This document shows, in pieces, positions 27,576 to 35,341 of a stretch of DNA of 48,288 nucleotides (positions within the stretch are counted from its first letter, which is position 1; each line of letters starts with the position of its first letter). The notes under the pieces were generated by a model. The model was not told the DNA's origin. It was given only the letters and a program-made list of their open reading frames with translations, and did no database searches. The translations under genes were made by a program, and so were the position numbers. The DNA comes from Candidatus Saccharibacteria bacterium CG_4_10_14_0_2_um_filter_52_9 (lineage in GTDB: Bacteria; Actinomycetota; Acidimicrobiia; Acidimicrobiales; RAAP-2), in the NCBI GenBank assembly GCA_903970515.1, contig CAJCJA010000032.1, positions 1 through 48,288 of the forward strand, given 5' to 3'.

Positions 27576-28349
27576 CTAATGACGCGCGACGTGTTTTCCA
27601 CGCGACTCGCGCACCATGAGTGCGCCGACGACAATCACGATCGCGGCGCTGAAAAGCAGCGATACGTTCCCAGTACCCCAGTTGAGGCCACCTCGCGCTC
27701 GACTCACGCCCATCCAGTCGGCGAAGGACGCGCCGAGAGGTCGCGTGAGAACGTAGCTCGCCCAAAAGGTGCCGATGGCGTTCAACTTCAAGAAGCGATA
27801 GCCAATGCCCGGAAGGATGAACAGACCCACGAAGAGTATCCCCGAACTGAAGTAACCCAACTGCAACGTGGTCGCGGTGAAGTCGCCGGTTGCGGTACCC
27901 AGCGCGAACGTGGCGGTGATCGCCGCCCAGTAGAAGAGCTCGCGTCGAGTCGAAAGGATGCTGTGGATCGAGAGGGTCCCCTCCACGTGGTGCCAAGTGA
28001 GAAAGACGGCCGTGAGGGTCACCGCGAAGAGCAACACCGAGACGACGTAGGGAACTCCGAAACCAACGTGCAGCGCGTCCGCGCACATCGTGCCGAACAC
28101 ACTGACCATCACGACGGCGAGCCAATACTTCAACGTACTGAAACGCGCCGCACGAAGTTGCCAGAGCAAGACGAGCACGAAGACGATCCCCGCGCCCACG
28201 ACCGCCACGGCCGGGGCGAAGTGGTGGACAAAGTAATCCGACGTCGCTTCGCCCATGGCGGTCGTGAGGAGCTTTATGAACCAGAAGGTTCCATTGATCG
28301 TGGGGACCTTCGACGACTGAAATTGTTGATTGACGTCGAGAAACTTCAC
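27576..28349 (-). CDS. DUF347/COG4705 multi-pass membrane protein
   Basis: A 257-residue membrane protein with about seven hydrophobic segments and the recurring motifs of DUF347: TTAMGEATSDYFVH, GTMCADALHV, GTATGDF and TRPLGASFADWMG. These four similar membrane-embedded motifs with conserved Asp and Thr define COG4705, of unknown function; some relatives have been linked with metal or aluminium tolerance. I chose the GTG at 28347-28349; the frame continues upstream into the neighbouring hotdog gene, where it is only a shadow. It is followed by the pirin gene. Confidence 0.8.
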   Translation of the reverse strand: MKFLDVNQQFQSSKVPTINGTFWFIKLLTTAMGEATSDYFVHHFAPAVAVVGAGIVFVLVLLWQLRAARFSTLKYWLAVVMVSVFGTMCADALHVGFGVPYVVSVLLFAVTLTAVFLTWHHVEGTLSIHSILSTRRELFYWAAITATFALGTATGDFTATTLQLGYFSSGILFVGLFILPGIGYRFLKLNAIGTFWASYVLTRPLGASFADWMGVSRARGGLNWGTGNVSLLFSAAIVIVVGALMVRESRGKHVARH

Positions 28350-28359
28350 GCGCTTGAGG

Positions 28360-29004
28360 CTATTCAAGCGTGGCGATTTTCTCGAGGAACCTCGCGGGGT
28401 CAACGGCCACGAACACTGCCTTCGCGCTCGCAATGTCGGAGTCGTTGGACTGCACGCGAGCGCGAATAGACAATTTTCTCCCGTCGCGCTGCTCGAGCCA
28501 GGCCCGAGCGACGATGGGTTTATCGATGGGCGTCGGAGCTAAGTACGTGACGTCCAATTGCACCGTGAACGCGAGTACGTCATGTATGGCGAGTACGAGA
28601 CCCATGGTCTCATCGATCAACGCCGCGACGATGCCCCCGTGGGCTCGCCCCGGTGCGCCCTCGAACGCCTTACCTAGCGTCACCTGCATGGCCGACGTGT
28701 CGCCCTCTCGCCATAGCAATGCCCCCAATCCCATTGGATTCGAGCCACCCGACACGATTGAATCGGAGAAGAGTTGGTGCTTTTCGACAGAACCTTCGTG
28801 CGGTACGGCCAGTTTGAACGTTTGCAGCGAACCGGGCGAGAGAACTCGCGTGCGTAGCTCTGCATTGTGGACGATGGCCAGCATTTCGTCAACGTGCTCG
28901 CTCAACATCGCTAATTGCTCGTCACTGAGGTCTCGAGCCACAAAGTCGTGGCCTAACGCACGCAACTGGGCGGCGACCGCGGATCGCGCTTCGTCGCTGG
29001 TCAT
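28360..29004 (-). CDS. PaaI-family hotdog thioesterase
   Basis: A 214-residue protein with an N-terminal helical extension (about 1-75) and a hotdog domain (about 80-205). The active-site helix GRAHGGIVAALIDETMG has the HGG motif and the catalytic Asp/Glu pair, and YLAPTPIDKPIVARAWL forms the following strands. It should cleave acyl-CoA esters. The stop lies ten bases before the GTG of the DUF347 gene, so the two are likely co-transcribed with pirin. Confidence 0.82.
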   Translation of the reverse strand: MTSDEARSAVAAQLRALGHDFVARDLSDEQLAMLSEHVDEMLAIVHNAELRTRVLSPGSLQTFKLAVPHEGSVEKHQLFSDSIVSGGSNPMGLGALLWREGDTSAMQVTLGKAFEGAPGRAHGGIVAALIDETMGLVLAIHDVLAFTVQLDVTYLAPTPIDKPIVARAWLEQRDGRKLSIRARVQSNDSDIASAKAVFVAVDPARFLEKIATLE

Positions 29005-29128
29005 GAGTGTCGCGAAGAGGCTGAGATTCGGTGGGTGTCGTGAATCATCATGGTCGAACCGTTGTGCCCGCTGTCTCGTACACTGCGCTGCTCAGAACGC
29101 TAACGCAACGTCGCGAGCGTGACGGCGC

Positions 29129-29161
29129 GATGGTGGGGCGATGGTGGGGCGATGGTGGGGC
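29129..29161. repeat. Three tandem 11-base copies of the tRNA-Ile 3' end
   Basis: GATGGTGGGGC occurs three times with no spacing (29129-29139, 29140-29150, 29151-29161). The last copy is the 3' end of the minus-strand tRNA-Ile gene, reading GCCCCACCATC, that is the acceptor strand, discriminator A and CCA plus TC. The other two copies are perfect duplicates of it downstream of the tRNA. Confidence 0.95.
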
Positions 29162-29229
29162 TAGTAAGAATCGAACTTACGACCTCGTCATTATCAGTGA
29201 CGCGCTCTAACCGACTGAGCTATAGCCCC
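29153..29229 (-). tRNA. tRNA-Ile(GAT)
   Basis: Minus-strand cloverleaf. The acceptor GGGGCTA pairs with TAGCCCC, the D arm is GCTC-AGTCGGTTA-GAGC, the anticodon stem-loop GTCAC-TGATAA-TGAC region gives anticodon GAT, and the T arm contains GTTCGATT. CCA is encoded (29153-29155). Unusually the CCA end is repeated downstream. Confidence 0.95.
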
Positions 29230-29271
29230 TAAGGGATACCAATCTACACCAGTGGCTGAAAACCCTCTTGG

Positions 29272-30066
29272 TCAGACGTCCCAGAGCTTCGCGGCTATCG
29301 ATTGACTCGCCGTGGCGAGCAACGTGCCCGTCGGACTCCAGAGGAACGCGGTGCCTTGTGCGAAACCGCCGGCGAGTGCGTGCATATGAATCTCGCAAAG
29401 AACCCATTCGGTGGGTTCGAGCGTGGCGACGCGAATGGTGTTGTCCAGACTTCGGCCCATGGTGTTGCGCCCCAACGGTAACGTGACGCAACCCGAGACG
29501 TAGTCGCCGAAGATAGCGAGCGTCGCGGCAGAAGGGACGAAGTGTCCCGGCACGCGAGCCCAGATTGCGGTGACCGGCGATCCCGGCGTACCGTCGATGT
29601 CCATAAACGAGCGTCCGAGAGCAAGACGCGTCTCGACGTGATTGAAGATCGAGTTGTCGAAACGTCGTGGCATCACTCGCGGCGGACAATCTTCGGGAGC
29701 GGGAACCTCGGGCATGACGAGCCACGGGCTCGATGCGCTAAGTTCGCCCGTGCCCAACGCCGCGTTTACCGTGAGCACTTCGCGACCTTCGCATCGCGCG
29801 GTCGCACGGGCTTGGGTGACATGGCCCCCCACGACGGCGAGATCGGTCGTCACCGTGACACGACCGCCTTCGGGCGCGTAGGAGAGATAGTGCGCCGTCG
29901 CCCAAATAGTCGGTCGCCCACTGGCTTCTTCTAGCGCGACGAGACCTGCGGCGAGACCGCAACCTCCAAACAGGAAATGGCCCGGTGTAATGAGCCGTTC
30001 ACTGACCTGGAAACCCCACGTGTGGTCACTCTCGCGCGTCATCGCGAGAAAACTCTTGGCGTCCAC
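29272..30066 (-). CDS. TesB-like acyl-CoA thioesterase
   Basis: A 264-residue protein of the double-hotdog thioesterase family. The first hotdog (about 1-115) shows HFLFGGCGLAAGLVALEEASG, IWATAHYLSYA and GRVTVTTDLAVVGGHVTQARATA; the second (about 140-264) shows ATLAIFGDYVSG and RSLDNTIRVATLEPTEWVLCEIH, with the HALAGGFAQGTAFLWSPTGTLLATASQ ending typical of TesB relatives. It probably hydrolyses medium- or long-chain acyl-CoA. The gene is transcribed leftward, directly after tRNA-Ile in the window. Confidence 0.8.
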   Translation of the reverse strand: MDAKSFLAMTRESDHTWGFQVSERLITPGHFLFGGCGLAAGLVALEEASGRPTIWATAHYLSYAPEGGRVTVTTDLAVVGGHVTQARATARCEGREVLTVNAALGTGELSASSPWLVMPEVPAPEDCPPRVMPRRFDNSIFNHVETRLALGRSFMDIDGTPGSPVTAIWARVPGHFVPSAATLAIFGDYVSGCVTLPLGRNTMGRSLDNTIRVATLEPTEWVLCEIHMHALAGGFAQGTAFLWSPTGTLLATASQSIAAKLWDV

Positions 30067-30148
30067 AATCGCCGAGGCTAGTTGACCACGACGCGGCGCC
30101 CTCTCGCTCGTGCGACTAGCTCGAGACGAAACGAGGCAGACTTGGTGC

Positions 30149-30763
30149 GTGATTGATCCTCGCTTCGTTTTCGTCGCGGCAGCGTTGTCGCTCTTTGGAG
30201 GGTTCGGCTACGTTCGCGACACGCTTCGAGGCGACACCTCACCCAATCGAGTGACGTGGGGACTCTGGGCGATCGAAGGAGTGCTCGGGTTCGCGGTTGA
30301 GATTCAACAGCACGTCGGACTCGCGTCAGTAATGACGCTCATGCTCGGATTCGTGCCCGTCGTCGTGATACTCGCGTCATTGAAGAGTCCACGTGGTGTA
30401 TGGAAGATCGGGCGGTTCGATGTCGTCTGCGGATGTATCGCAATGGTGGGTTTAGTCTTCTGGGGTGTGGTCAATCAATCCACCGTCGCTCTTGTCGCGT
30501 TCGTCGCCGCCGACCAGGTCGCGGCGCTGCCGACGGTGCGTAAAGCGTTTCTTGCGCCGACGAGTGAATCACCTCGACTGTTTTTCCTTGGTTTCGTGAA
30601 TTGTGGCATTACGTTGCTCACCCTTCGTCACTTCACGACTGGCGGCGCGCTGTTCCCGGGGTGCGTGCTCGTCACCGATCTGACGATTGGTGTGTTCATT
30701 GCCACCAAGATTGGTTCGCGGCACACCTTGCACCTGAAGGACGTTAAGGCGGCCGCGTCGTGA
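30149..30763 (+). CDS. Uncharacterised multi-pass membrane protein
   Basis: A 204-residue protein (GTG at 30149; an earlier in-frame start at 30110 is possible) with about six or seven hydrophobic segments and little else. Two internal segments, GYVRDTLRGDTSPNRVTWGLWAIEG and a later half including VAALPTVRKAF, resemble the Pro- and Trp-containing loops of PQ-loop/SWEET-like proteins, but the match is weak. I do not recognise the family with confidence. Its stop codon overlaps the ATG/GTG region of the next gene (30760-30763), so it is coupled with the DUF2252 gene and perhaps works with it. Confidence 0.65.
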   Translation: MIDPRFVFVAAALSLFGGFGYVRDTLRGDTSPNRVTWGLWAIEGVLGFAVEIQQHVGLASVMTLMLGFVPVVVILASLKSPRGVWKIGRFDVVCGCIAMVGLVFWGVVNQSTVALVAFVAADQVAALPTVRKAFLAPTSESPRLFFLGFVNCGITLLTLRHFTTGGALFPGCVLVTDLTIGVFIATKIGSRHTLHLKDVKAAAS

Positions 30764-32142
30764 GCGACTCGTCGAGTATGACCTTCGAGCAACGTCGTGA
30801 GGCGGGGCGCGCCATGCGTCTGGACACTCCACGCATTTCACTCGCTGACCTGGTGGACCGGCCCACGCACTATGACCCGATCGGTGAACTCATCGCCCAG
30901 GGTGAGGATCGGGTGCAGAGTTTGTTGCCCATTCGCTACGCGCGAATGCTCGAGAGCCCTTTCGCGTTCTACCGCGGCGCGGCGTTGCTGATGGCCGATG
31001 ACTTGAGCCGTGGTACGAGTACCACCCTCGACGTGCAGATATGCGGCGACGCGCATCTCAGTAATTTCGGCGTGTTCTCCTCTCCCGAGCGTCAATTGGT
31101 CTTTGACGTGAACGACTTCGACGAGACCGAGATCGGTCCATTCGAGTGGGACGTGAAACGACTGGTCACTTCGCTTGCGATTGCCTCAGAGCAGTTGGGT
31201 CATCGTGCGAGTCAACAAGAGAACATCGCCGCCGCCGCCGCTCACGAATATCGAACGGCGATGGCGGACTTCTCATTGATGTCGAGACTCGAAGTCTGGT
31301 ACGCGACACTCGACCTCGCCAGTGCGATGAAGGAACTTCGAGGATTCTTCTCCTCTCCCGAGCGTGTCAGAATCGATGACATCTTTCGCCGCGTGAAATC
31401 GAAGGGTCCCGAGTCGGCGTTCACCCGGGTGGTCGTCTATGAGAACGGCATCCCGAAGTTCGTGAATCGACCGCCGCATTTCATGGCGCTCACTTCGAAC
31501 GGTGATTCGCACCTGGGACGCGAGGACGTCGACGAGATCGTGACCAATTACGTCACCACCCTGAGCAGCGATCGGCAAGCACTATTGCGACAGTTCGAGA
31601 TCCGCGACGTGGCTCGTCACGTCGTCGGCGTGGGCTCGGTGGGTACCGAGTGCCTGGCGGTCCTCTTAGTCGGGCGAACCGAGCATGACCTACTGCTCTT
31701 GCAAATAAAGGAGGCGCAGACGTCGGTCGTCACGAGGGCCCGGGGACTCACTTCGACATTCGAACCGGGCGACCGAGTCGTACGGGGTCAACGAATGATG
31801 CAAGCGACACCCGACGTGTTACTCGGCTGGCACACGCTCGAGCAGAAAGTTCCTCGACGCAGTTTCTACGTCCGTCAACTCTACGACGACAAGGCGTCGA
31901 TTGACTTCAGCGCCCTGGACGAGCCCTTATTGATTGCGTACGCAAGAGTGTGCGCGTGGACCTTGGCGCGAGCGCACGCGCGCTCAGGACGAAGTGCTGA
32001 GATTGCGGGATACCTGGGAAAGAATCGGCGCTTTGACGAAGCGATGGCGTCGTTCGCGCTGCAGTATCAAAAGCGAAACGAGAGCGACTTTCACGCCATG
32101 CGCGACGCCGTCCAGCAAGGTCGCCTTCGCGTCCACGCGTGA
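30760..32142 (+). CDS. DUF2252 family protein
   Basis: A 460-residue protein of DUF2252. The conserved segments are LLPIRYARMLESPFAFYRGAA, VQICGDAHLSNFGVF, FDVNDFDETEIGPFEWDVKRL and, near the end, YVRQLYDDKASIDF. The HxxNFG and FDxNDFD motifs resemble the catalytic and metal-binding loops of aminoglycoside-phosphotransferase/kinase-like folds, so a small-molecule phosphotransferase role is suspected for the family; nothing is established. The GTG start overlaps the preceding stop, and its own stop overlaps the next gene by four bases. Confidence 0.88.
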   Translation: MSDSSSMTFEQRREAGRAMRLDTPRISLADLVDRPTHYDPIGELIAQGEDRVQSLLPIRYARMLESPFAFYRGAALLMADDLSRGTSTTLDVQICGDAHLSNFGVFSSPERQLVFDVNDFDETEIGPFEWDVKRLVTSLAIASEQLGHRASQQENIAAAAAHEYRTAMADFSLMSRLEVWYATLDLASAMKELRGFFSSPERVRIDDIFRRVKSKGPESAFTRVVVYENGIPKFVNRPPHFMALTSNGDSHLGREDVDEIVTNYVTTLSSDRQALLRQFEIRDVARHVVGVGSVGTECLAVLLVGRTEHDLLLLQIKEAQTSVVTRARGLTSTFEPGDRVVRGQRMMQATPDVLLGWHTLEQKVPRRSFYVRQLYDDKASIDFSALDEPLLIAYARVCAWTLARAHARSGRSAEIAGYLGKNRRFDEAMASFALQYQKRNESDFHAMRDAVQQGRLRVHA

Positions 32143-32972
32143 AGCCGCTGTTAGCGTTTCACCTGCATTGGCTGGCCTTCACGTGCGCGGTCCTCGCGGT
32201 CGTGATCGAGCGTTCGTTCGTTACGTCGAAGCACGAGCGTCGCGTCGCGCTCGTTGCGCTAGTGACGTTGCTGGTCGTGGTCGTGTGGCCGGTTGGTGAT
32301 GTGGCGGCGACGGTGTCGCTCACCGTCGCGACGTTGCAGCGACTGGTCATCATGCTCCTGGTAGCGCCGCTTCTTCTGCTCTCGACGCCCACCGCACTCC
32401 TGGTTCGACTGACACGCCCTCGCCTCGTCGACGGCGCGGTCCAGTTCCTCAGTCATCCGGGCGTGGCGATGGCGTTCGTGACCGTCATCGGCACGGCGAC
32501 TCTTACGACGCCGGTCGTCGATTGGAGTGCGTCGTCGAGTCTCGCGCGAGGGGTGGTGCTCATAGCGGTGTTGGTCGCGGGCGTCGTCTTGTGGATTCCG
32601 GGACTGGCCATCATGCCCGGTACGAGGCGACTTTCTCCAGTCGCGCGGGCTGGCTACATCTTCGCGTCATCACTCGTGGTAACGAGTTTGTCTTTCGTAT
32701 GGATCTTCTCGCGCCACTCGCTCTACCCGGATCTGCATCACCAACACGCGCTGTTGCACATGACACCGCTCCTTGATCAACAGCTCGCCGGGTTCGTCGC
32801 TAAGTTCGCCTGCTACATCCCGATGTGGGCAGTCGCGTTCACGATTTTCGCTCGTGCCGACGAGACGAGTACGACCGAAGAATCGCCGCTGCACTGGGCG
32901 GACGTAGAACGTCAACTCCTGCGTGTCGATCGTCAACGCGAGCGTTCATCGCGCCGCGAACTGCGTGAGTAG
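32139..32972 (+). CDS. Cytochrome c oxidase assembly protein, CtaG (caa3) family
   Basis: A 277-residue membrane protein with seven or so hydrophobic segments. The family is recognised from LVVVVWPVGDVA, the RLVIMLLVAPLLLLSTP segment and the late HHQHALLHMTPLLDQQLAGFVAKF motif with its His and Asp-Gln. CtaG of this type helps assemble caa3-type cytochrome oxidase and carries copper-related functions. A charged tail ends the protein. It is coupled with DUF2252 by a GTGA overlap and lies 26 bases before tRNA-Ala; ctaA/ctaB are close by. Confidence 0.82.
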   Translation: MKPLLAFHLHWLAFTCAVLAVVIERSFVTSKHERRVALVALVTLLVVVVWPVGDVAATVSLTVATLQRLVIMLLVAPLLLLSTPTALLVRLTRPRLVDGAVQFLSHPGVAMAFVTVIGTATLTTPVVDWSASSSLARGVVLIAVLVAGVVLWIPGLAIMPGTRRLSPVARAGYIFASSLVVTSLSFVWIFSRHSLYPDLHHQHALLHMTPLLDQQLAGFVAKFACYIPMWAVAFTIFARADETSTTEESPLHWADVERQLLRVDRQRERSSRRELRE

Positions 32973-32998
32973 GAATCTTGGTAGGATGCAATGCCGTC

Positions 32999-33074
32999 GG
33001 GGATGTAGCTCAGTTGGTAGAGCGCGGGCTTTGCAAGCCTGAGGTCGTGGGTTCGATCCCCATCGTCTCCACCA
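32999..33074 (+). tRNA. tRNA-Ala(TGC)
   Basis: Plus-strand cloverleaf with D arm GCTC-AGTTGGTA-GAGC, anticodon loop TTTGCAA (anticodon TGC), T arm GTGGG-TTCGATC-CCCAT and an encoded CCA at the end (33072-33074). The acceptor pairs include two G-T wobbles. The TAGGAT at about 32982-32987 may be its -10 box. Confidence 0.96.
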
Positions 33075-33415
33075 AAAGTGGGTCTTCCGGTTGTGAAAGT
33101 TCGGGACGTGTGTCTCACTTTGGCTCCGGGACATGTGTCTCACTCGAAATTCGCAGTGGCCTCGGGACATGTGTCCCACTCGTTCCACCAGTCCCATTGA
33201 CCTCGCCGCGATTCTCGTCTTGCCTGGTTTTCATCTCAGCGGATCGGTGATTTAGTGCGCGTCTTGACGCCACCAATGGGGACGAGGCCACTTTGAAACT
33301 CCGTAAGTCCTCGCGACGCGGAGCGATTCTCGAGGGCGCTCTCATGAGACCCCCACGAGTGACCATCAAGTAAAGAATGTTGTCGTCAGCTACCTCGATG
33401 GTGGGGCATCTGTCG
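33075..33415. other. 341-base region between tRNA-Ala and ctaA
   Basis: No credible gene. The first third contains three direct repeats (see the repeat entry); the rest shows only short shadow frames. Such a stretch directly downstream of a tRNA may be the remains of a mobile element, but no transposase or integrase fragment can be read in any frame. Confidence 0.5.
33102..33180 (+). repeat. Three imperfect 18-base direct repeats
   Basis: CGGGACGTGTGTCTCACT (33102-33119), CGGGACATGTGTCTCACT (33127-33144) and CGGGACATGTGTCCCACT (33163-33180) differ by one or two bases. The spacing is unequal (25 and 36 bases start to start), so it is not a simple tandem repeat. They could be protein-binding sites or the multiple terminal repeats of a decayed insertion element. 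Confidence 0.85.
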
Positions 33416-34375
33416 CTAGGACTGCAACACGAAGGGAACATCAGCCTTGTTGATTGTTTCGGAACGTTTTTCCGTACCCGGTTCCCTATCGTGTGCGTTT
33501 TGACGAAGCATGAACTGGGTCATGCCAATTGTGAGGGAGACCGCACCAGCGACGTGGAGTTCGACGAGGACGGCGGGCACGTGAGTGAGATATTGAGTGA
33601 CGCCAATGGCGGCTTGCACGAGTGAGATGATCACCAGCCGACGCACGCCCAACTGGAGGGCCTTGGGTGCACCACTGCGCCAGATCGCGACGAGCAAACC
33701 AACGACGATGCCAATGAACAACACCGCAGCGAGCGAGTGGACCCACGCTGCTGAGGAAAAGGCAAAGGGCAGACGTTTGGCGCGGACCTGACCTTGCGAG
33801 GAGCCAGCGTGGGGTCCAGAACCTGTGGTCACGGTGCCAGTAATGAGCAAGACGACGAATGGGACCCATAGAAGTTGGGCAACTCTTCGAAAATGTGGAT
33901 CGCGCACGTCGTTGCGGGTGCCAGGTCCGTAGAGATACTTCGATCGGTGATACAGCACGGCGGCGATCACGACCATGGTGAGCGACAACAACATGTGCAT
34001 TGAGACCAGCCAGGGATTGAGTTTTGTGTACACGACGAATCCACCCAGGACCGCGTCAGCGATGACCCCCAGGATGAGTCCGCCCGCGAGCATCGTGAGA
34101 TCGCGTCGCCGCGGAAGGCGCATCAGCGACGCCACGAAGGTAACGCCCGTCAGGATAACGAGCGTGACGGTGACCATTCGATTCGCGTATTCAATGAGTG
34201 GATGAATGCTCCAGGAACCAGTCACTCGTCCGTGAAAACACGTGGGCCAGTCCGGACACCCGAGACCCGAACCGGTGAGTCGCACCGCTGCGCCCGAGAG
34301 CACGATGAGGATCATCGAGAGGAACGATGCGAAGGCGAACCAGCGAAAGACGTGAGGAACGAGGCGACGATTCAT
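33416..34375 (-). CDS. ctaA: Heme A synthase CtaA (COX15 family)
   Basis: A 319-residue membrane protein (ATG at 34373-34375 with GGGAG eight bases upstream; a GTG three codons earlier is possible). It has eight membrane segments, RLTGSGLGCPDWPTC with the conserved Cys pair partner, EYANRM, TGTVTTGSGPHAG, and histidines in SMHMLL, VHSLAAV and ELHVAGA that bind heme. It oxidises heme O to heme A for cytochrome aa3 oxidase. It is divergent from ctaB, which makes the heme O it uses. A second cysteine-pair motif seen in some homologues is absent, as in many Actinomycetota. Confidence 0.92.
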   Translation of the reverse strand: MNRRLVPHVFRWFAFASFLSMILIVLSGAAVRLTGSGLGCPDWPTCFHGRVTGSWSIHPLIEYANRMVTVTLVILTGVTFVASLMRLPRRRDLTMLAGGLILGVIADAVLGGFVVYTKLNPWLVSMHMLLSLTMVVIAAVLYHRSKYLYGPGTRNDVRDPHFRRVAQLLWVPFVVLLITGTVTTGSGPHAGSSQGQVRAKRLPFAFSSAAWVHSLAAVLFIGIVVGLLVAIWRSGAPKALQLGVRRLVIISLVQAAIGVTQYLTHVPAVLVELHVAGAVSLTIGMTQFMLRQNAHDREPGTEKRSETINKADVPFVLQS

Positions 34376-34413
34376 GGGAGCCACTCCCTTAGCCTAGGGA
34401 TTTCTCAGGGCCC

Positions 34414-34427
34414 TAGAATATTGACCA
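34414..34427 (+). promoter_or_regulatory. Possible -10 box and leaderless start of ctaB
   Basis: TAGAAT at 34414-34419 lies seven to eight bases before the ctaB ATG (34427), the spacing expected between a -10 box and a transcription start. No ribosome-binding site precedes the ATG, so ctaB may be translated from a leaderless mRNA, common in Actinomycetota. No good -35 is visible. Confidence 0.4.
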
Positions 34428-35341
34428 TGACCATCACCGCACCTCGAGAGTTGTCACTCTCTGAAGTGTTGAAGGGTTATCTCGCACTAACGAAACCGCG
34501 CATCATTGAGTTGTTGCTCGTCACGACGATTCCCACGATGGTGGTGGCGGCGGGTGGCATACCCGGATTGTGGTTGATCGTGACGACGTTGATTGGCGGC
34601 ACCCTCGCGGCGGGTGGGGCGAACGCGTTCAACATGGTCATCGATCGTGACATCGACGCCGTGATGGAGCGCACAAAGAGGCGACCTCTCGTCACTGGCG
34701 TCATGACGCCACGAGCCGCGACGATATTTGCGTTCGGACTCGAACTCGTGGCCTTTGGCGTCTTGGCCATCTGGGTCAACGAGTTGTCTGCGTGGCTCGC
34801 CATGTCCGCCACGGCGTTCTATGTCGTGGTCTACACGGTCTGGTTGAAGCGTCGATCCAAGCAGAACATCGTGATCGGAGGTGCCGCTGGCGCCGTGCCG
34901 GTACTCATTGGTTGGTCCGCAGTGACGAATTCGCTGTCCCTGACCCCAGTGTTGTTGTTCCTCGTGATTTTCATCTGGACGCCCCCGCACTTCTGGGCGC
35001 TCGCCGTGCGATACCGCGACGACTACTCCGCGGCGAACGTGCCAATGATGCCGGTGGTGGCGTCGTTGCGTCGCACGACGCTCGAGATTCTCGTCTATTC
35101 GGTGCTGATGTGGGCGCTGACGATACTCATTGGACCCGTGGCGCACCTGGGGTGGATCTACGCGCTCTCGGCAACGGTGCTCGGCGGTCTCTTCACGTTT
35201 TACGCCCTTCGGCTCTATCGGCACGCGATGACTGACCGCGCGGACGTGGGCGAGGCGATGCGATTGTTTCACTTCTCGATCACCTACTTGACGGCGTTGT
35301 TCGTGATGATGGCGGTTGATGTTCTTGTCCGAGGGCACTAG
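34427..35341 (+). CDS. ctaB: Protoheme IX farnesyltransferase CtaB
   Basis: A 304-residue UbiA-family prenyltransferase with nine membrane segments. The first Asp-rich motif is NAFNMVIDRDIDAVMERTKRRP (N-x3-D-x3-D), the second is in the loop WALAVRYRDDYSAANVPMMPV. It adds farnesyl to heme B to give heme O, the substrate of CtaA. The ATG at 34427 begins MTITAPRELSLSEVLKGYLALTKPR, the usual start; the longer frame upstream overlaps ctaA in antisense. A TlpA-like gene follows with an overlap. Confidence 0.94.
   Translation: MTITAPRELSLSEVLKGYLALTKPRIIELLLVTTIPTMVVAAGGIPGLWLIVTTLIGGTLAAGGANAFNMVIDRDIDAVMERTKRRPLVTGVMTPRAATIFAFGLELVAFGVLAIWVNELSAWLAMSATAFYVVVYTVWLKRRSKQNIVIGGAAGAVPVLIGWSAVTNSLSLTPVLLFLVIFIWTPPHFWALAVRYRDDYSAANVPMMPVVASLRRTTLEILVYSVLMWALTILIGPVAHLGWIYALSATVLGGLFTFYALRLYRHAMTDRADVGEAMRLFHFSITYLTALFVMMAVDVLVRGH

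Noticed and set aside
27579-28469. 296-codon plus-strand frame opposite the DUF347 membrane protein
   Set aside because: Strongly charged, repetitive composition without domain resemblance, fully antisense to a recognisable family.
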